Source: Nanobdellota archaeon (lineage in GTDB: Archaea > Nanoarchaeota > Nanoarchaeia > Parvarchaeales > Parvarchaeaceae). From it: a stretch of DNA of 21,536 bases. Where the stretch lies: assembly GCA_021796445.1 (NCBI GenBank), contig JAKACB010000014.1, positions 1 to 21,536 of the forward strand, read 5' to 3'. Below, one piece after another: positions 14,569 through 21,536 of the stretch (the stretch's first letter is position 1; each line of letters opens with the position of its first letter). The notes below the pieces were generated by a model. It was given only the letters and a program-made list of their open reading frames with translations, was not told where the DNA came from and searched no databases. Both the position numbers and the translations under genes were made by a program.

Positions 14569-15705
14569 TCACATGATTACTGTGTAATTCTCAATGCCAC
14601 AATATTTACTTGGTTTAATCACTGGTCTTAGCAGTTCTAAGGTAGGGAGAATCGGTATCTTGCTCTTCAGAATAGATCCGGTATAAGATTCCAACCTCCT
14701 ATTTGTAAGCCTTTCATACTTTCCAGGGACAGTTACACTTCCAAAGCTTAGCCTAAGATCTTTTGCTAAAATCACATTATTGAAGCCTCCTGCTATCATA
14801 GACTTACCACTTGCAAAGCTAGGTGTGAATGCACTTACATAAGCTTCTATTTCCGGATGCTCATTACTTAGAAATCTTATTGATGCACTCAGGAACGAGC
14901 TACTTGTATTCATAGGTGCGCCTGGTTTTGAATATAGTCGCACGAATTCCCAGCAATTTTCAGGATTATATCCGTAATTTAAAAGTATACTCTTTTTGTA
15001 TTGTCTATCAACTGGCGCAAAACCTGCAATAGAAAAAGGTGTATCTTCGTTCCTAATAAATAGACCGAGAGCTTTGGTTGCTCGGGGGGTATGTATATAA
15101 TGCAAGTCATTAAAAACTTTATTTGCATAGTCTATATTTACCTCTTTCAGATCAATTTTATATATATTATTACTACTGTAGTAGTGGCGACCTTTTATAG
15201 CAAATAATTCACCCTTGTTTTTATGGATATACCACCCTTCATTTGATGAAATTTTTGATTTAGATAGTATTTCATCTAGTGGTAATTTACTTTTTGATAA
15301 CCTTCTATTTATTATACTATATTGTTCATTTATAACGGAATCTAAAACCCTTATATTAATCTCAAAGCGGGATATGGTTCTTTCACTCAGTTTTGGTATG
15401 TTTAACCAGCTATTGTAATAACCATTGTCTGTCATTATCCTTTTTAGTATGTTCCCATTGTAAAATATGTCTGTGATATCATAACTTGCTAATCGAAAAA
15501 GTGTCTGATATTTGAGATCATTTTGGTCTATGAGTATATCTCTATTATCGGACATAAACTGTGATATTCTAGGCGTTACTGACTTCTTAAGTACTGACAT
15601 AATTCCATCTGTTGGCAGATTAGATATAGAAATCTTTGAAATTAATCCTAGACCATCAGGTAGAGATATACAAGATAAAGGTGTTCTCTCTATTTTATTA
15701 ACCAT
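14569..15705 (-). CDS. Mom-like / GNAT-fold acyltransferase-domain protein
   Basis: This 378-residue protein begins with about 190 residues I do not recognise. Residues about 195-320 resemble the GNAT-like core of phage Mom and its relatives: LHYIHTP at 201-207, then a glycine/phenylalanine strand (SIAGFAPVD), WEFVRLYSKPGAP at 252-264, NTSSSFLSASIRFL at 266-279 and a VSAFTPSFASGKSMIAGGF strand-loop at 290-308. The usual YADP aspartate of this group is not kept. Mu Mom modifies adenine in DNA. As first gene of an operon with a nucleotide kinase and a HAM1-like pyrophosphatase, a role in nucleic-acid base modification is plausible. A TATA-like ATATATAAAT at 15731-15740 suggests a leaderless start. 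The identification is from motif order only. Confidence 0.6.
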   Translation of the reverse strand: MVNKIERTPLSCISLPDGLGLISKISISNLPTDGIMSVLKKSVTPRISQFMSDNRDILIDQNDLKYQTLFRLASYDITDIFYNGNILKRIMTDNGYYNSWLNIPKLSERTISRFEINIRVLDSVINEQYSIINRRLSKSKLPLDEILSKSKISSNEGWYIHKNKGELFAIKGRHYYSSNNIYKIDLKEVNIDYANKVFNDLHYIHTPRATKALGLFIRNEDTPFSIAGFAPVDRQYKKSILLNYGYNPENCWEFVRLYSKPGAPMNTSSSFLSASIRFLSNEHPEIEAYVSAFTPSFASGKSMIAGGFNNVILAKDLRLSFGSVTVPGKYERLTNRRLESYTGSILKSKIPILPTLELLRPVIKPSKYCGIENYTVIM

Positions 15706-15872
15706 AATATTCTTTTCATGAAATTTGCTAATATATAAATTTTCTATTTAAATGGCTTTGTTTATAAAGTAAGTAAAAATAACAAGAAGTTACCTTGAAA
15801 ATATCCTTAGACTATAGTCTATTCGACATACTTTGGAATAAAATAGACAGTATTACTAATCTATTATAGTTA
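15706..15872. promoter_or_regulatory. promoter region of the modification-type operon
   Basis: On the minus strand ATTTATATAT (15731-15740) lies about 26-30 bases before the ATG at 15705 and is the likely TATA box. A 14-base perfect palindrome, TAGACTATAGTCTA, lies at 15808-15821, about 100 bases before the start, and could be an operator. The rest is AT-rich and without a gene. Confidence 0.5.
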
Positions 15873-15909
15873 GGGGGGAATCTAAGAATTGGTAGATATA
15901 CTACGCCCC
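15873..15909 (-). repeat. GGGG...CCCC box B, downstream of tRNA-Gln
   Basis: A run of six G at 15873-15878 and CCCC at 15906-15909 can pair; the inner AGATATACTACGCCCC at 15894-15909 matches box A (12835-12850) at 13 of 16 bases. It lies nine bases beyond the tRNA-Gln 3' end, as box A lies ten bases beyond the tRNA fragment. Confidence 0.5.
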
Positions 15910-15910
15910 A

Positions 15911-15918
15911 ACAAAAAG
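15911..15918 (-). terminator. T-run after tRNA-Gln
   Basis: The minus strand reads CTTTTTGT immediately after the discriminator base, a likely terminator for the tRNA transcript. Confidence 0.35.
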
Positions 15919-15990
15919 TAGCCCCGATCGGATTTGAACCGGTGTTTGCAGGTCCAGAGCCTGCTGTCCTTGCCGCTAGACTACGGGGCT
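15919..15990 (-). tRNA. tRNA-Gln (anticodon CUG)
   Basis: The minus strand folds as a tRNA of 72 bases. The seven-base acceptor AGCCCCG pairs with CGGGGCU and the discriminator is A. The D-arm is GTCT...GGAC. The anticodon stem GCAGG pairs with CCTGC around the loop CUCUGGA, giving anticodon CUG for glutamine. The T-arm ACCGG/CCGAU around UUCAAAU has one C-A mismatch. No intron is seen and CCA is not encoded. It borders the accessory island, and tRNA 3' ends are favoured integration sites in archaea. Confidence 0.9.
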
Positions 15991-16080
15991 ATATTCAAAT
16001 TAAAACATGCACAACCTATTTAACATTTTTTGATTTTTAAAAAGATTTTGAAATCAAAAATAACTGCTTTATTGAAAGAT

Positions 16081-16092
16081 AAGTATAAATAC
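16081..16092 (+). promoter_or_regulatory. TATA box of ppa
   Basis: AAGTATAAATAC at about 16081-16092 lies about 25-30 bases before the ATG at 16116, so ppa is probably leaderless. Confidence 0.6.
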
Positions 16093-16115
16093 GATTGTAG
16101 TTATCTTATTTCCTT

Positions 16116-16619
16116 ATGGAAATAAAACAAACTGATGATTTCCCAGAAACATTCTATGCGATGGTAGAGATACCAATGGGCAGCAATTGCAAATATGAAT
16201 ACAAGGAAGACTTGGAAACAATAGCGTTAGACAGAGTGCTTTTCACATCAATGGTTTACCCTGCCAATTACGGCTTCATTTTACAGACAGAAGGAAAGGA
16301 TGGAGACCCTTTAGATGTTTTAGTTTTCTCCTCAGTTCCAATAAACCCTGGAATAGTCGTGAAATGCAGGGCAATAGGAATAGCAGAGATGAGCGATGAA
16401 GAGGGAGAGGACAACAAGGTCATAGCAGTTCCGGTGGACAAAGTAGATCCAGCTTCTTCAATGATAAAGACAGAGGCAGATCTGCCAGAATACCAGAAAA
16501 ATAAGCTAAAGCACTTCTTTGAGCATTACAAGGAATTGGAGAAGGGAAAGTTCATGAAGTTCCACGGCTTTAAGGGAAAGGAAGAAGCCTTAAAACAGAT
16601 AAAAGAAGCGAAGGTTTAA
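16116..16619 (+). CDS. ppa: inorganic pyrophosphatase (family I)
   Basis: This enzyme hydrolyses pyrophosphate to phosphate in the cytoplasm and pulls biosynthetic reactions forward. The 167-residue protein is the usual length of prokaryotic family I enzymes. It shows VEIPMGSNCKYEYKED at the N-terminus, PANYGFI, the metal-binding DGDPLDVLVF signature and KVIAVPVDKVDP with its active-site residues. The 3' end overlaps the converging gene by four bases. A clear TATA box supports this ATG as the leaderless start. Confidence 0.96.
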   Translation: MEIKQTDDFPETFYAMVEIPMGSNCKYEYKEDLETIALDRVLFTSMVYPANYGFILQTEGKDGDPLDVLVFSSVPINPGIVVKCRAIGIAEMSDEEGEDNKVIAVPVDKVDPASSMIKTEADLPEYQKNKLKHFFEHYKELEKGKFMKFHGFKGKEEALKQIKEAKV

Positions 16620-17047
16620 TTTTTAAGGTTTTTGTAAAAATCCAAAAGGTCTTCTTTAAAGTTTCCGTTTTTTAAAGCATAATCCAAAGAATTGTTTATA
16701 AATTTGACCGTTTTGTTTTTTCCAATTTCAGCTGCAGCCAACAAAGAGATATAGCCAACTAAAAACACTGAAATAGCACTATCAATCGGTGGAGTTTTAA
16801 GTAAGGCATAGCTTGTGACAGCAAAACCAACAGTTATAGCTGCAGCACCATAAAAGTACTTCCTCATCGGAGTTTTCATTTCAGAGGTCTTTGGTTTTGT
16901 AGCGTATTTATCAAAAAGGTACTGCATGAAATTGGCTTTCTGCTCCCAGCTTTCATTGATGTAAGCTGCTATTTTGCTTATGCTTTCATCCTTTTCCATG
17001 TTATCAAGCTCTTGATTCAGCTCTTTTACTATTTCATCTAGTTTCAT
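16616..17047 (-). CDS. small membrane protein with helical N-terminus, unknown
   Basis: I chose the ATG at 17047 (143 residues) over an upstream TTG at 17071, because TTTAAATA-type sequence at about 17075-17086 lies about 25-30 bases before that ATG. The first half is charged and helical (KELNQELDNMEKDESISKI); two hydrophobic segments follow, at about residues 63-77 and 85-104 (PIDSAISVFLVGYISLLAAA), and the rest is amphipathic. No family is recognised. The stop overlaps the ppa stop by four bases on the opposite strand. Confidence 0.65.
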   Translation of the reverse strand: MKLDEIVKELNQELDNMEKDESISKIAAYINESWEQKANFMQYLFDKYATKPKTSEMKTPMRKYFYGAAAITVGFAVTSYALLKTPPIDSAISVFLVGYISLLAAAEIGKNKTVKFINNSLDYALKNGNFKEDLLDFYKNLKN

Positions 17048-17116
17048 GTTATATCTAAGAAATAAACCCAAATTTAAGCCTTTAAATAATGGTTTGTTTA
17101 TGCCAAAAACTTTGTG

Positions 17117-18022
17117 CTATTCTCCGTAAATTCCTATGAAATCACCTACTCTGGAGAGAGTTATTTGCTCTGCCAGTTTAGCGGCTTCTTTTCTTCTATT
17201 TAAGGTCTCTTCAGCCTGCGATGCAAGCTCTTCTATATGCAATACATTTTTGCCTTCAAATACATGCGGAACTGATATGTCGACTATAAGCTTTGGTTCT
17301 TTTGATTCAAATTTTTCTGTGCTTCTATATGCACAAAAAACTGTTTTGTATTTTCCTATCTCTTTAATATCAAAAGTTCCATAGTCCATTCCATATTGAA
17401 CGGCAAGCTTTTTTGCATGCTTCATTTCCCTGCTGAAAACCTTCCCTTTCAGGCTTCTTTTTGTTGAAAAGCCCTTTAGAAAGCGTTTGGCTTCCTCCCC
17501 CGATCCGATAATCGCTATCTCTTTATTGTTATAACTCTTATTCAGGTAATCTATTGCAAGAGAGTAAATCCCAGTTTTTCCCTTATTTATTGCAGTCTCA
17601 TTTCTTACTATTTTTCCAGCCTTTACTGCATTCTTGAAAAGCCTTTCCAGCTTTGTACCTGCCTTTCCATTGTTTATGTAATCTAAATAAGCAGATTTCA
17701 CCTGCCCCAATATCTCATTTTCTCCCAGTACGATGGAGTCAAGTCCGGCAGCAACGTAGAATGCATGCTTTACGGCTTCCTTCCCGGTATAAACCATTCC
17801 TCTCCCGTATTTTGAGTTCTGGGTGTATAGTTCTCTAAGCAGCAATTTAGCATCCTCCTCAGCATTGTCAGAGCTTATGTAAAGCTCTATTCTATTGCAG
17901 GTTCTAAGCATTACATATTCAAGGTTCTTTCTCTTCTCAAGCATTTGTTCTGGTATGTCATAATTGTAAAGTTCTTTACTGTCAATGTTTTTATGCGAAT
18001 ACACAATAGCTGCATATTTCAT
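17117..18022 (-). CDS. hemA: glutamyl-tRNA reductase, short form
   Basis: This enzyme reduces glutamyl-tRNA(Glu) with NADPH to glutamate-1-semialdehyde, the first step of tetrapyrrole synthesis by the C5 route. The catalytic cysteine is C42 in MLRTCNRIELY and the signature GLDSIVLGENEILGQVKSAY is complete; a Rossmann-type IGSGEEAKRF follows. The protein has 301 residues, about 100 fewer than usual. The sequence ends soon after the NADPH domain and most of the C-terminal dimerisation domain is missing. It follows hemH by 21 bases on the same strand, so the two form an operon. NADPH dependence links it loosely to the NADP cluster at the left. Confidence 0.9.
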   Translation of the reverse strand: MKYAAIVYSHKNIDSKELYNYDIPEQMLEKRKNLEYVMLRTCNRIELYISSDNAEEDAKLLLRELYTQNSKYGRGMVYTGKEAVKHAFYVAAGLDSIVLGENEILGQVKSAYLDYINNGKAGTKLERLFKNAVKAGKIVRNETAINKGKTGIYSLAIDYLNKSYNNKEIAIIGSGEEAKRFLKGFSTKRSLKGKVFSREMKHAKKLAVQYGMDYGTFDIKEIGKYKTVFCAYRSTEKFESKEPKLIVDISVPHVFEGKNVLHIEELASQAEETLNRRKEAAKLAEQITLSRVGDFIGIYGE

Positions 18023-18043
18023 TGTTATTATCTAACGGACATA

Positions 18044-18937
18044 CTATAAGTTTTTATCTACGCTGTCTGCTATGGCATCGGAAATTGTAGATATAAGCAG
18101 TGGAGAATAGTCAAGGCATTTTACCCTGTGCAGGTTTATGCCTAGTTGAGAGGCGGTTTCTTTATACTCTATATCTATGTCATAAAGGGTTTCAAGGCTT
18201 TCTGAAATGTAGCCTATGGGAACGATAAGCACGTTTTTAACTTCTTTCTCTTTTAGTTCCCAAAGTTTTCCATTAACTTCGGGTTTGTACCAGTCTTTAT
18301 GCTCCCCATTTTGGTATGCAAGGCAAAAGTCTTTTATGCCTGATCTATCTGCAAGCTTTGCCGAAAACTCCTCCAATTCCTTTTTATATTCCGTGTCCTC
18401 CGTGCTTGAAGGCAAGCCATGGGAGGTAAAGATAGTGTAGAATCTGCTCCCGTTGAAGGAATCAATTGCTTCCTTCATGTTTTGATTCCAGGCATCATAA
18501 AGTTTTTCATAGTTATACCAGTGATCTATAAAGCTTCTTTTCATCCCATTCGAGCTTTCATTGAAAACCTCTTCGTATTCTTTGCTACCCATAACAGAGA
18601 AAAAAGGGTGCATTAAAATCCCTATTAGCAAGTTTGGATTGTCCTTTTTCAGTGTTTCAATTGCCGTTTTTATCTTAGGCTTCCAGTGCTTCATCCCAAC
18701 GGTGACTGCAGCATTGAATCCTCTCCTTGAAAGCTCTTCCTGCAAAAGCACGGACTGCCTTAAAGTAATCTCATTAAGAGGCGAAAATCCTATTTTTCTG
18801 TATCTTTCAATTGTTTTCTGTAGTATCAGCTTAGGCACTTCCTTCTGCTTGAATATGTCTTTCAGGTAAGGCTCAACGTCCTCTTCCTTTTCAGGGGTGC
18901 CGTAAGCCATTATGGCTAATCCTATTTTTATAGACAT
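18044..18937 (-). CDS. hemH: ferrochelatase (protoheme or coproporphyrin type)
   Basis: This enzyme inserts ferrous iron into a porphyrin. The 297-residue protein has the catalytic histidine H173 in FTSHGLP, the conserved acidic segment SESLETLYDIDIEY at 245-258 with E249, and the N-terminal MAYGTPEKEEDVEPYL of class I ferrochelatases. Whether it uses protoporphyrin IX or coproporphyrin III cannot be told from sequence alone. It is the first gene of a hemH-hemA operon. A TTATAAAA-like box about 25 bases before the ATG suggests a leaderless start. The intermediate heme enzymes are not in this window. Confidence 0.92.
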   Translation of the reverse strand: MSIKIGLAIMAYGTPEKEEDVEPYLKDIFKQKEVPKLILQKTIERYRKIGFSPLNEITLRQSVLLQEELSRRGFNAAVTVGMKHWKPKIKTAIETLKKDNPNLLIGILMHPFFSVMGSKEYEEVFNESSNGMKRSFIDHWYNYEKLYDAWNQNMKEAIDSFNGSRFYTIFTSHGLPSSTEDTEYKKELEEFSAKLADRSGIKDFCLAYQNGEHKDWYKPEVNGKLWELKEKEVKNVLIVPIGYISESLETLYDIDIEYKETASQLGINLHRVKCLDYSPLLISTISDAIADSVDKNL

Positions 18938-19089
18938 GAAAAATTAAGGCTGCAAAAGCTTATAAAAATCATTTTCAAGGAGTTCTCATTCAATAGTCGT
19001 ATTAACAGGTATATAGATAATACTTTCGTAATATTTGCAAATGACTTTAATATTTCGCTTTTGTAGAATTGATATGAAGGGGGGAGAAG

Positions 19090-19719
19090 ATGAGGAAATC
19101 AGAGCTGGAGAGGATATTAGGTAAGGAAGGCAAAAGCAAAGGCTACGGAAAATACTATGCCACCATAGCTGGCGCATTCTCTGCGGGAAATGCAATGGCT
19201 TACCTAGCTTATGGCTTGCACGGATTATACGATGCGATAGGGATAGACTTCATAACTTTGGGCTTTACCCTGTATGAGCAGTTAAAGCTAAAGCAGGAAA
19301 ACGAGAAGATAGACAAATATATAGAGGAGCTGCAGGATTTAAACGATGAGGAAAAGGTCGGATTGCTTTCATTCGGCGGAAACAGTACAAGCGAATCGAA
19401 GGCAAAGAAGATAGGCTATGTTACATACCAGCTTTTGAAGGATGAGATAGGAGAAAGCGAGGAAATAGAAAAGGAAAAGGGCATAAGCTCAAAGATAATA
19501 AGCAGCCTTGAAAGCAAGGGATACATCAAAAAGGGAATGATGGGAATTGGATTGACAAAGAAGGGAAAGCTTGCCTATTATTCCATATTCAACAACATAA
19601 AGGAGGAAAGCAAGGGCGTGTTCTACGTTCTCAAGAAGCTTTACAGGGTTTCGGAAATGGAACTTGAACCGATATATCAGCTTTACATGCAAACAACCTC
19701 AAGGGAGACTAAAAATTAG
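19090..19719 (+). CDS. winged-helix protein with hydrophobic N-terminal segment
   Basis: This 209-residue protein is not assigned to a named family. Residues about 23-60 are mostly hydrophobic (YYATIAGAFSAGNAMAYLAY and following) and may be membrane-associated. A coiled-coil-like charged stretch follows at about 65-90. The C-terminal half has a winged-helix pattern, SSKIISSLESKGYIKKG then GLTKKGKLAYYSIF, typical of archaeal PadR/MarR-like regulators. A very strong Shine-Dalgarno (GGGGGGAG) before the ATG and a TATA-like CTTTAATATTT about 40 bases upstream show a leadered transcript, unusual here. The next gene follows after eight bases. Confidence 0.65.
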   Translation: MRKSELERILGKEGKSKGYGKYYATIAGAFSAGNAMAYLAYGLHGLYDAIGIDFITLGFTLYEQLKLKQENEKIDKYIEELQDLNDEEKVGLLSFGGNSTSESKAKKIGYVTYQLLKDEIGESEEIEKEKGISSKIISSLESKGYIKKGMMGIGLTKKGKLAYYSIFNNIKEESKGVFYVLKKLYRVSEMELEPIYQLYMQTTSRETKN

Positions 19720-19727
19720 CTTTTTAT

Positions 19728-20027
19728 ATGACAAAAGACTATAATAAATTAACTGGTAATATGGGCTTCCTAGACAAAATCCTTAAAATGGATGAAAAGA
19801 GTGGTTCTGTAAATTCAAGTAGTTCAATGTATGAAGTTCTTTTTGATAAGATAGAGTATTCGATAAAAAGCAGCAATCCTTTGATAGATCAGAAGGATCT
19901 GTTCGCAAAGACAAAAGAAATTTATCTCGCAATGTGCAAATGCCTAGACTGCAAGTGCGCAGATGACATTTACAAGCCGATAAACAAGGCTATCTCAAAA
20001 ACATTAAGCAGTAAAAGCCAGTATTAA
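19728..20027 (+). CDS. hypothetical protein with CxxCxC motif
   Basis: This 99-residue protein is not recognised. It is charged and probably helical, with a cysteine cluster MCKCLDCKC at about residues 70-78 that could bind a metal. It follows the winged-helix gene by eight bases and is probably co-transcribed with it. Confidence 0.6.
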   Translation: MTKDYNKLTGNMGFLDKILKMDEKSGSVNSSSSMYEVLFDKIEYSIKSSNPLIDQKDLFAKTKEIYLAMCKCLDCKCADDIYKPINKAISKTLSSKSQY

Positions 20028-20059
20028 TTTTTAGGCAGTTGCATTTTTATTATTAAGTT

Positions 20060-20902
20060 TTATATTTGGGCTTTTCCCTTCTGTTTTACTGCATTCTTCA
20101 GCATGTCTGCCGTGAAACCTTCAGGAACCTTGCCGTAGCTTGCAAAGTCAAACATTATCAGCCTGAATATATTTGAAAGCATCGAGGTTATGATTGCTCC
20201 GATGGCTATAACGCCGATTCCTAAAAGTATGACTTCAAGGCCAATAATCAAATTTATAGATATCAAAAATAAACCGGCTATAAGGGCTATCACACCCAAT
20301 AATATTATCGCAAATCCATACAAATCCGTGTATGCCAATCCCCCAAAGGTCTTTCCAAAGTTCTTTATTATGAAGGAAGAGCTTTCCTTCAGTGCCTTTA
20401 TAGGGCCAAGCTTCTTGTCCAGTATGACTGGAACAACAAATATTGTTGCTATACCTATCGCAAAGGCTACTGCTGCTCCAAATATCATGCCTGCTATTCC
20501 TCGCATCCTTGACTCCAACAGTCTTATGCCAACTATTACAACCGCATAGAACAGGCTCCATTCTGCTATTAGTTTGCTGTAAGGCTTTACCTCTTTGAAT
20601 GCCTCCTTGAACCCTATTTCCTTTCCGTTTGAGAAGGCTCGAAAGCCGATGAACATAGCCATTATCATATAAGTGCTTGTAAAAGTGACAATAAAATAGA
20701 AAAGTATCAAAATGGGGATGTAATAATAAAGCGAGTTGGAGTAATTCATCAAGAAAATGGCCGAAGGCAGCAGTATTGCCAATATTTCTGTGATAACAAC
20801 TAAACCAGAGACAAGTGGAAATACCATCAGCTTTTTGTCCTTGAAGACCAGCTTTCTTGTGGCTTTTCCCATTGCCCATCCGTTCCTGATGTTTGAAAAC
20901 AT
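20060..20902 (-). CDS. DUF6159-like polytopic membrane protein
   Basis: This 280-residue protein has about six membrane segments. Its N-terminus (NGWAMGKATRKLVFKDKKLM then VFPLVSGL), a middle RAFSNGKEIGFKEAFKEV, and an FVVPVILDKKLGPIKALKES segment match in order the DUF6159 family of archaeal and bacterial membrane proteins as I remember it. The function of that family is unknown. The gene converges on the CxxCxC gene, with 32 bases between the stops. TTTAAATAC about 25 bases before the ATG suggests a leaderless start. Confidence 0.75.
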   Translation of the reverse strand: MFSNIRNGWAMGKATRKLVFKDKKLMVFPLVSGLVVITEILAILLPSAIFLMNYSNSLYYYIPILILFYFIVTFTSTYMIMAMFIGFRAFSNGKEIGFKEAFKEVKPYSKLIAEWSLFYAVVIVGIRLLESRMRGIAGMIFGAAVAFAIGIATIFVVPVILDKKLGPIKALKESSSFIIKNFGKTFGGLAYTDLYGFAIILLGVIALIAGLFLISINLIIGLEVILLGIGVIAIGAIITSMLSNIFRLIMFDFASYGKVPEGFTADMLKNAVKQKGKAQI

Positions 20903-21011
20903 AGTGCTAAGTAACTTTTTGCGTATTTAAAATTTTAATAATTGCTTTGCTGTTTATAACCCTAAGCCTATCTTAACTTCAGAAAACGCTAAAAGCAAAA
21001 ATTTTAAATAG

Positions 21012-21269
21012 ATGACAAAGTCATTAATCCAAATTAAACAGTCAAAAATAAGTATGTATCTAAACAAGTTATTCTTTCCTTTAAATGGAAATCTTGAGAA
21101 TATGTTCATAACAACCAATACCTACGCTGGCAAGGGAAAAATGGAAAGAATATATTTAACATGCAACAACCCAAAGGCTCATAAAAAGGAGTTCATTGAT
21201 TTTTTCCTAAATCTTTATAAAAATATATGCAGTGAAGACAGTGTCCCGGTGGAACAGTACATAGAATAA
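21012..21269 (+). CDS. hypothetical small protein
   Basis: This 85-residue protein is not recognised. It is basic, with no membrane segment. The first ATG lies immediately after a TTTTAAATAG box (about 21002-21011), too close for that box to be its own TATA element. If that box is the promoter, translation would more likely begin at the ATG at 21054 (71 residues); otherwise TTTATAAC near 20952 is the promoter. Confidence 0.5.
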   Translation: MTKSLIQIKQSKISMYLNKLFFPLNGNLENMFITTNTYAGKGKMERIYLTCNNPKAHKKEFIDFFLNLYKNICSEDSVPVEQYIE

Positions 21270-21380
21270 TCATTGCAGTAATCCTCTATTAGCCATTTTA
21301 ACATCTTAAAATCAAGCTAAAAATGGTGTATCAGCTACTCATAAAGATTCACTTGTCTATCTACTGAATGAAAAGTTAAG

Positions 21381-21392
21381 CTTTTAAATGAA
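21381..21392 (+). promoter_or_regulatory. TATA box of the 5S rRNA gene
   Basis: CTTTTAAATGA at about 21381-21391 lies about 25 bases before the 5S rRNA start, the archaeal TATA spacing. Confidence 0.55.
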
Positions 21393-21412
21393 AACCTTCT
21401 AAATAAGGGTGA

Positions 21413-21520
21413 TAGCGCCCATAGGCCAGCGGCAAATCCCGTTCCCTTTTCGAACACGGAAGATAATCGCTGGTGCGTCTTATGAGTACTTCGTAAAAGA
21501 GGGAAAGTAAGTTGGCGCTA
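21413..21520 (+). rRNA. rrf: 5S ribosomal RNA
   Basis: The ends pair as helix I: TAGCGCC (21413-21419) with GGCGCTA (21514-21520). Inside, CCAGCG pairs with CGCTGG (helix II), and CCGT...GAACACGG gives helix III with the conserved CGAACACGGAAGATAA signature. GAGTAC in the loop E region and a CTTA...TAAG arm follow. The length of 108 bases is slightly short but complete. It has its own TATA box, so it is transcribed on its own; no 16S or 23S sequence is next to it within the window. Confidence 0.85.
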
Positions 21521-21536
21521 CACTTTATATATAAAA

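Noticed and set aside
20235..20879. 214-codon open frame on the minus strand inside the DUF6159-like gene
   Set aside because: Same strand, different frame, cysteine/histidine-rich random-looking translation; the overlapping frame encodes a coherent membrane protein.

Overview
This window looks like a piece of a small archaeal genome, probably a DPANN-type lineage such as Micrarchaeota or Parvarchaeota; the lineage is an inference. The signs are archaeal TATA boxes about 25 bases before many start codons (leaderless genes), few Shine-Dalgarno sites, very tight packing, and archaeal-type families (small NAD kinase, short inorganic pyrophosphatase, AdkA-like kinase, UPF0292-type Toprim protein).

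Bases 1-4831 hold an NAD(P) salvage cluster. pncA, nadE and nadK form a leftward operon and pncB is divergent from pncA. Tail-to-tail with pncB lies an unusual gene: a NAD-kinase-like domain that has lost its catalytic GGDGT aspartate and is fused to a C-terminal winged helix-turn-helix. It looks like an NAD(P)-sensing transcription factor sitting beside its likely targets. No NMN/NaMN adenylyltransferase lies in the window.

Bases 4882-10206 hold a small Toprim protein, a rhomboid protease, a dipeptide-epimerase-like enolase-superfamily enzyme, a probable structured RNA with its own promoter (about 7220-7410), two overlapping unknown genes, and a cytosolic-looking M13 metallopeptidase.

Bases about 10260-15910 are an AT-rich accessory island ending at tRNA-Gln(CUG). 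From the left it holds a broken gene remnant, a TPR mini-protein joined to a multi-pass membrane protein with a secreted beta-rich domain, a small membrane protein, about 900 bases of non-coding DNA with a 26-base perfect palindrome and a tRNA 3'-end fragment, and a three-gene leftward operon. The operon encodes a Mom/GNAT-like acyltransferase, an AdkA-like P-loop nucleotide kinase and a divergent HAM1/ITPase-family protein, which together suggest purine-nucleotide or DNA-base modification. The tRNA fragment and the intact tRNA-Gln have the same orientation and each is followed by a related GGGG...CCCC box, which is the geometry of an integrated element.

Bases 15919-21536 return to core genes: tRNA-Gln, inorganic pyrophosphatase, a small membrane protein, a hemH-hemA operon with an unusually short HemA, a winged-helix protein, unknown small proteins, a DUF6159-like membrane protein, and a 5S rRNA gene with its own promoter at the right edge.
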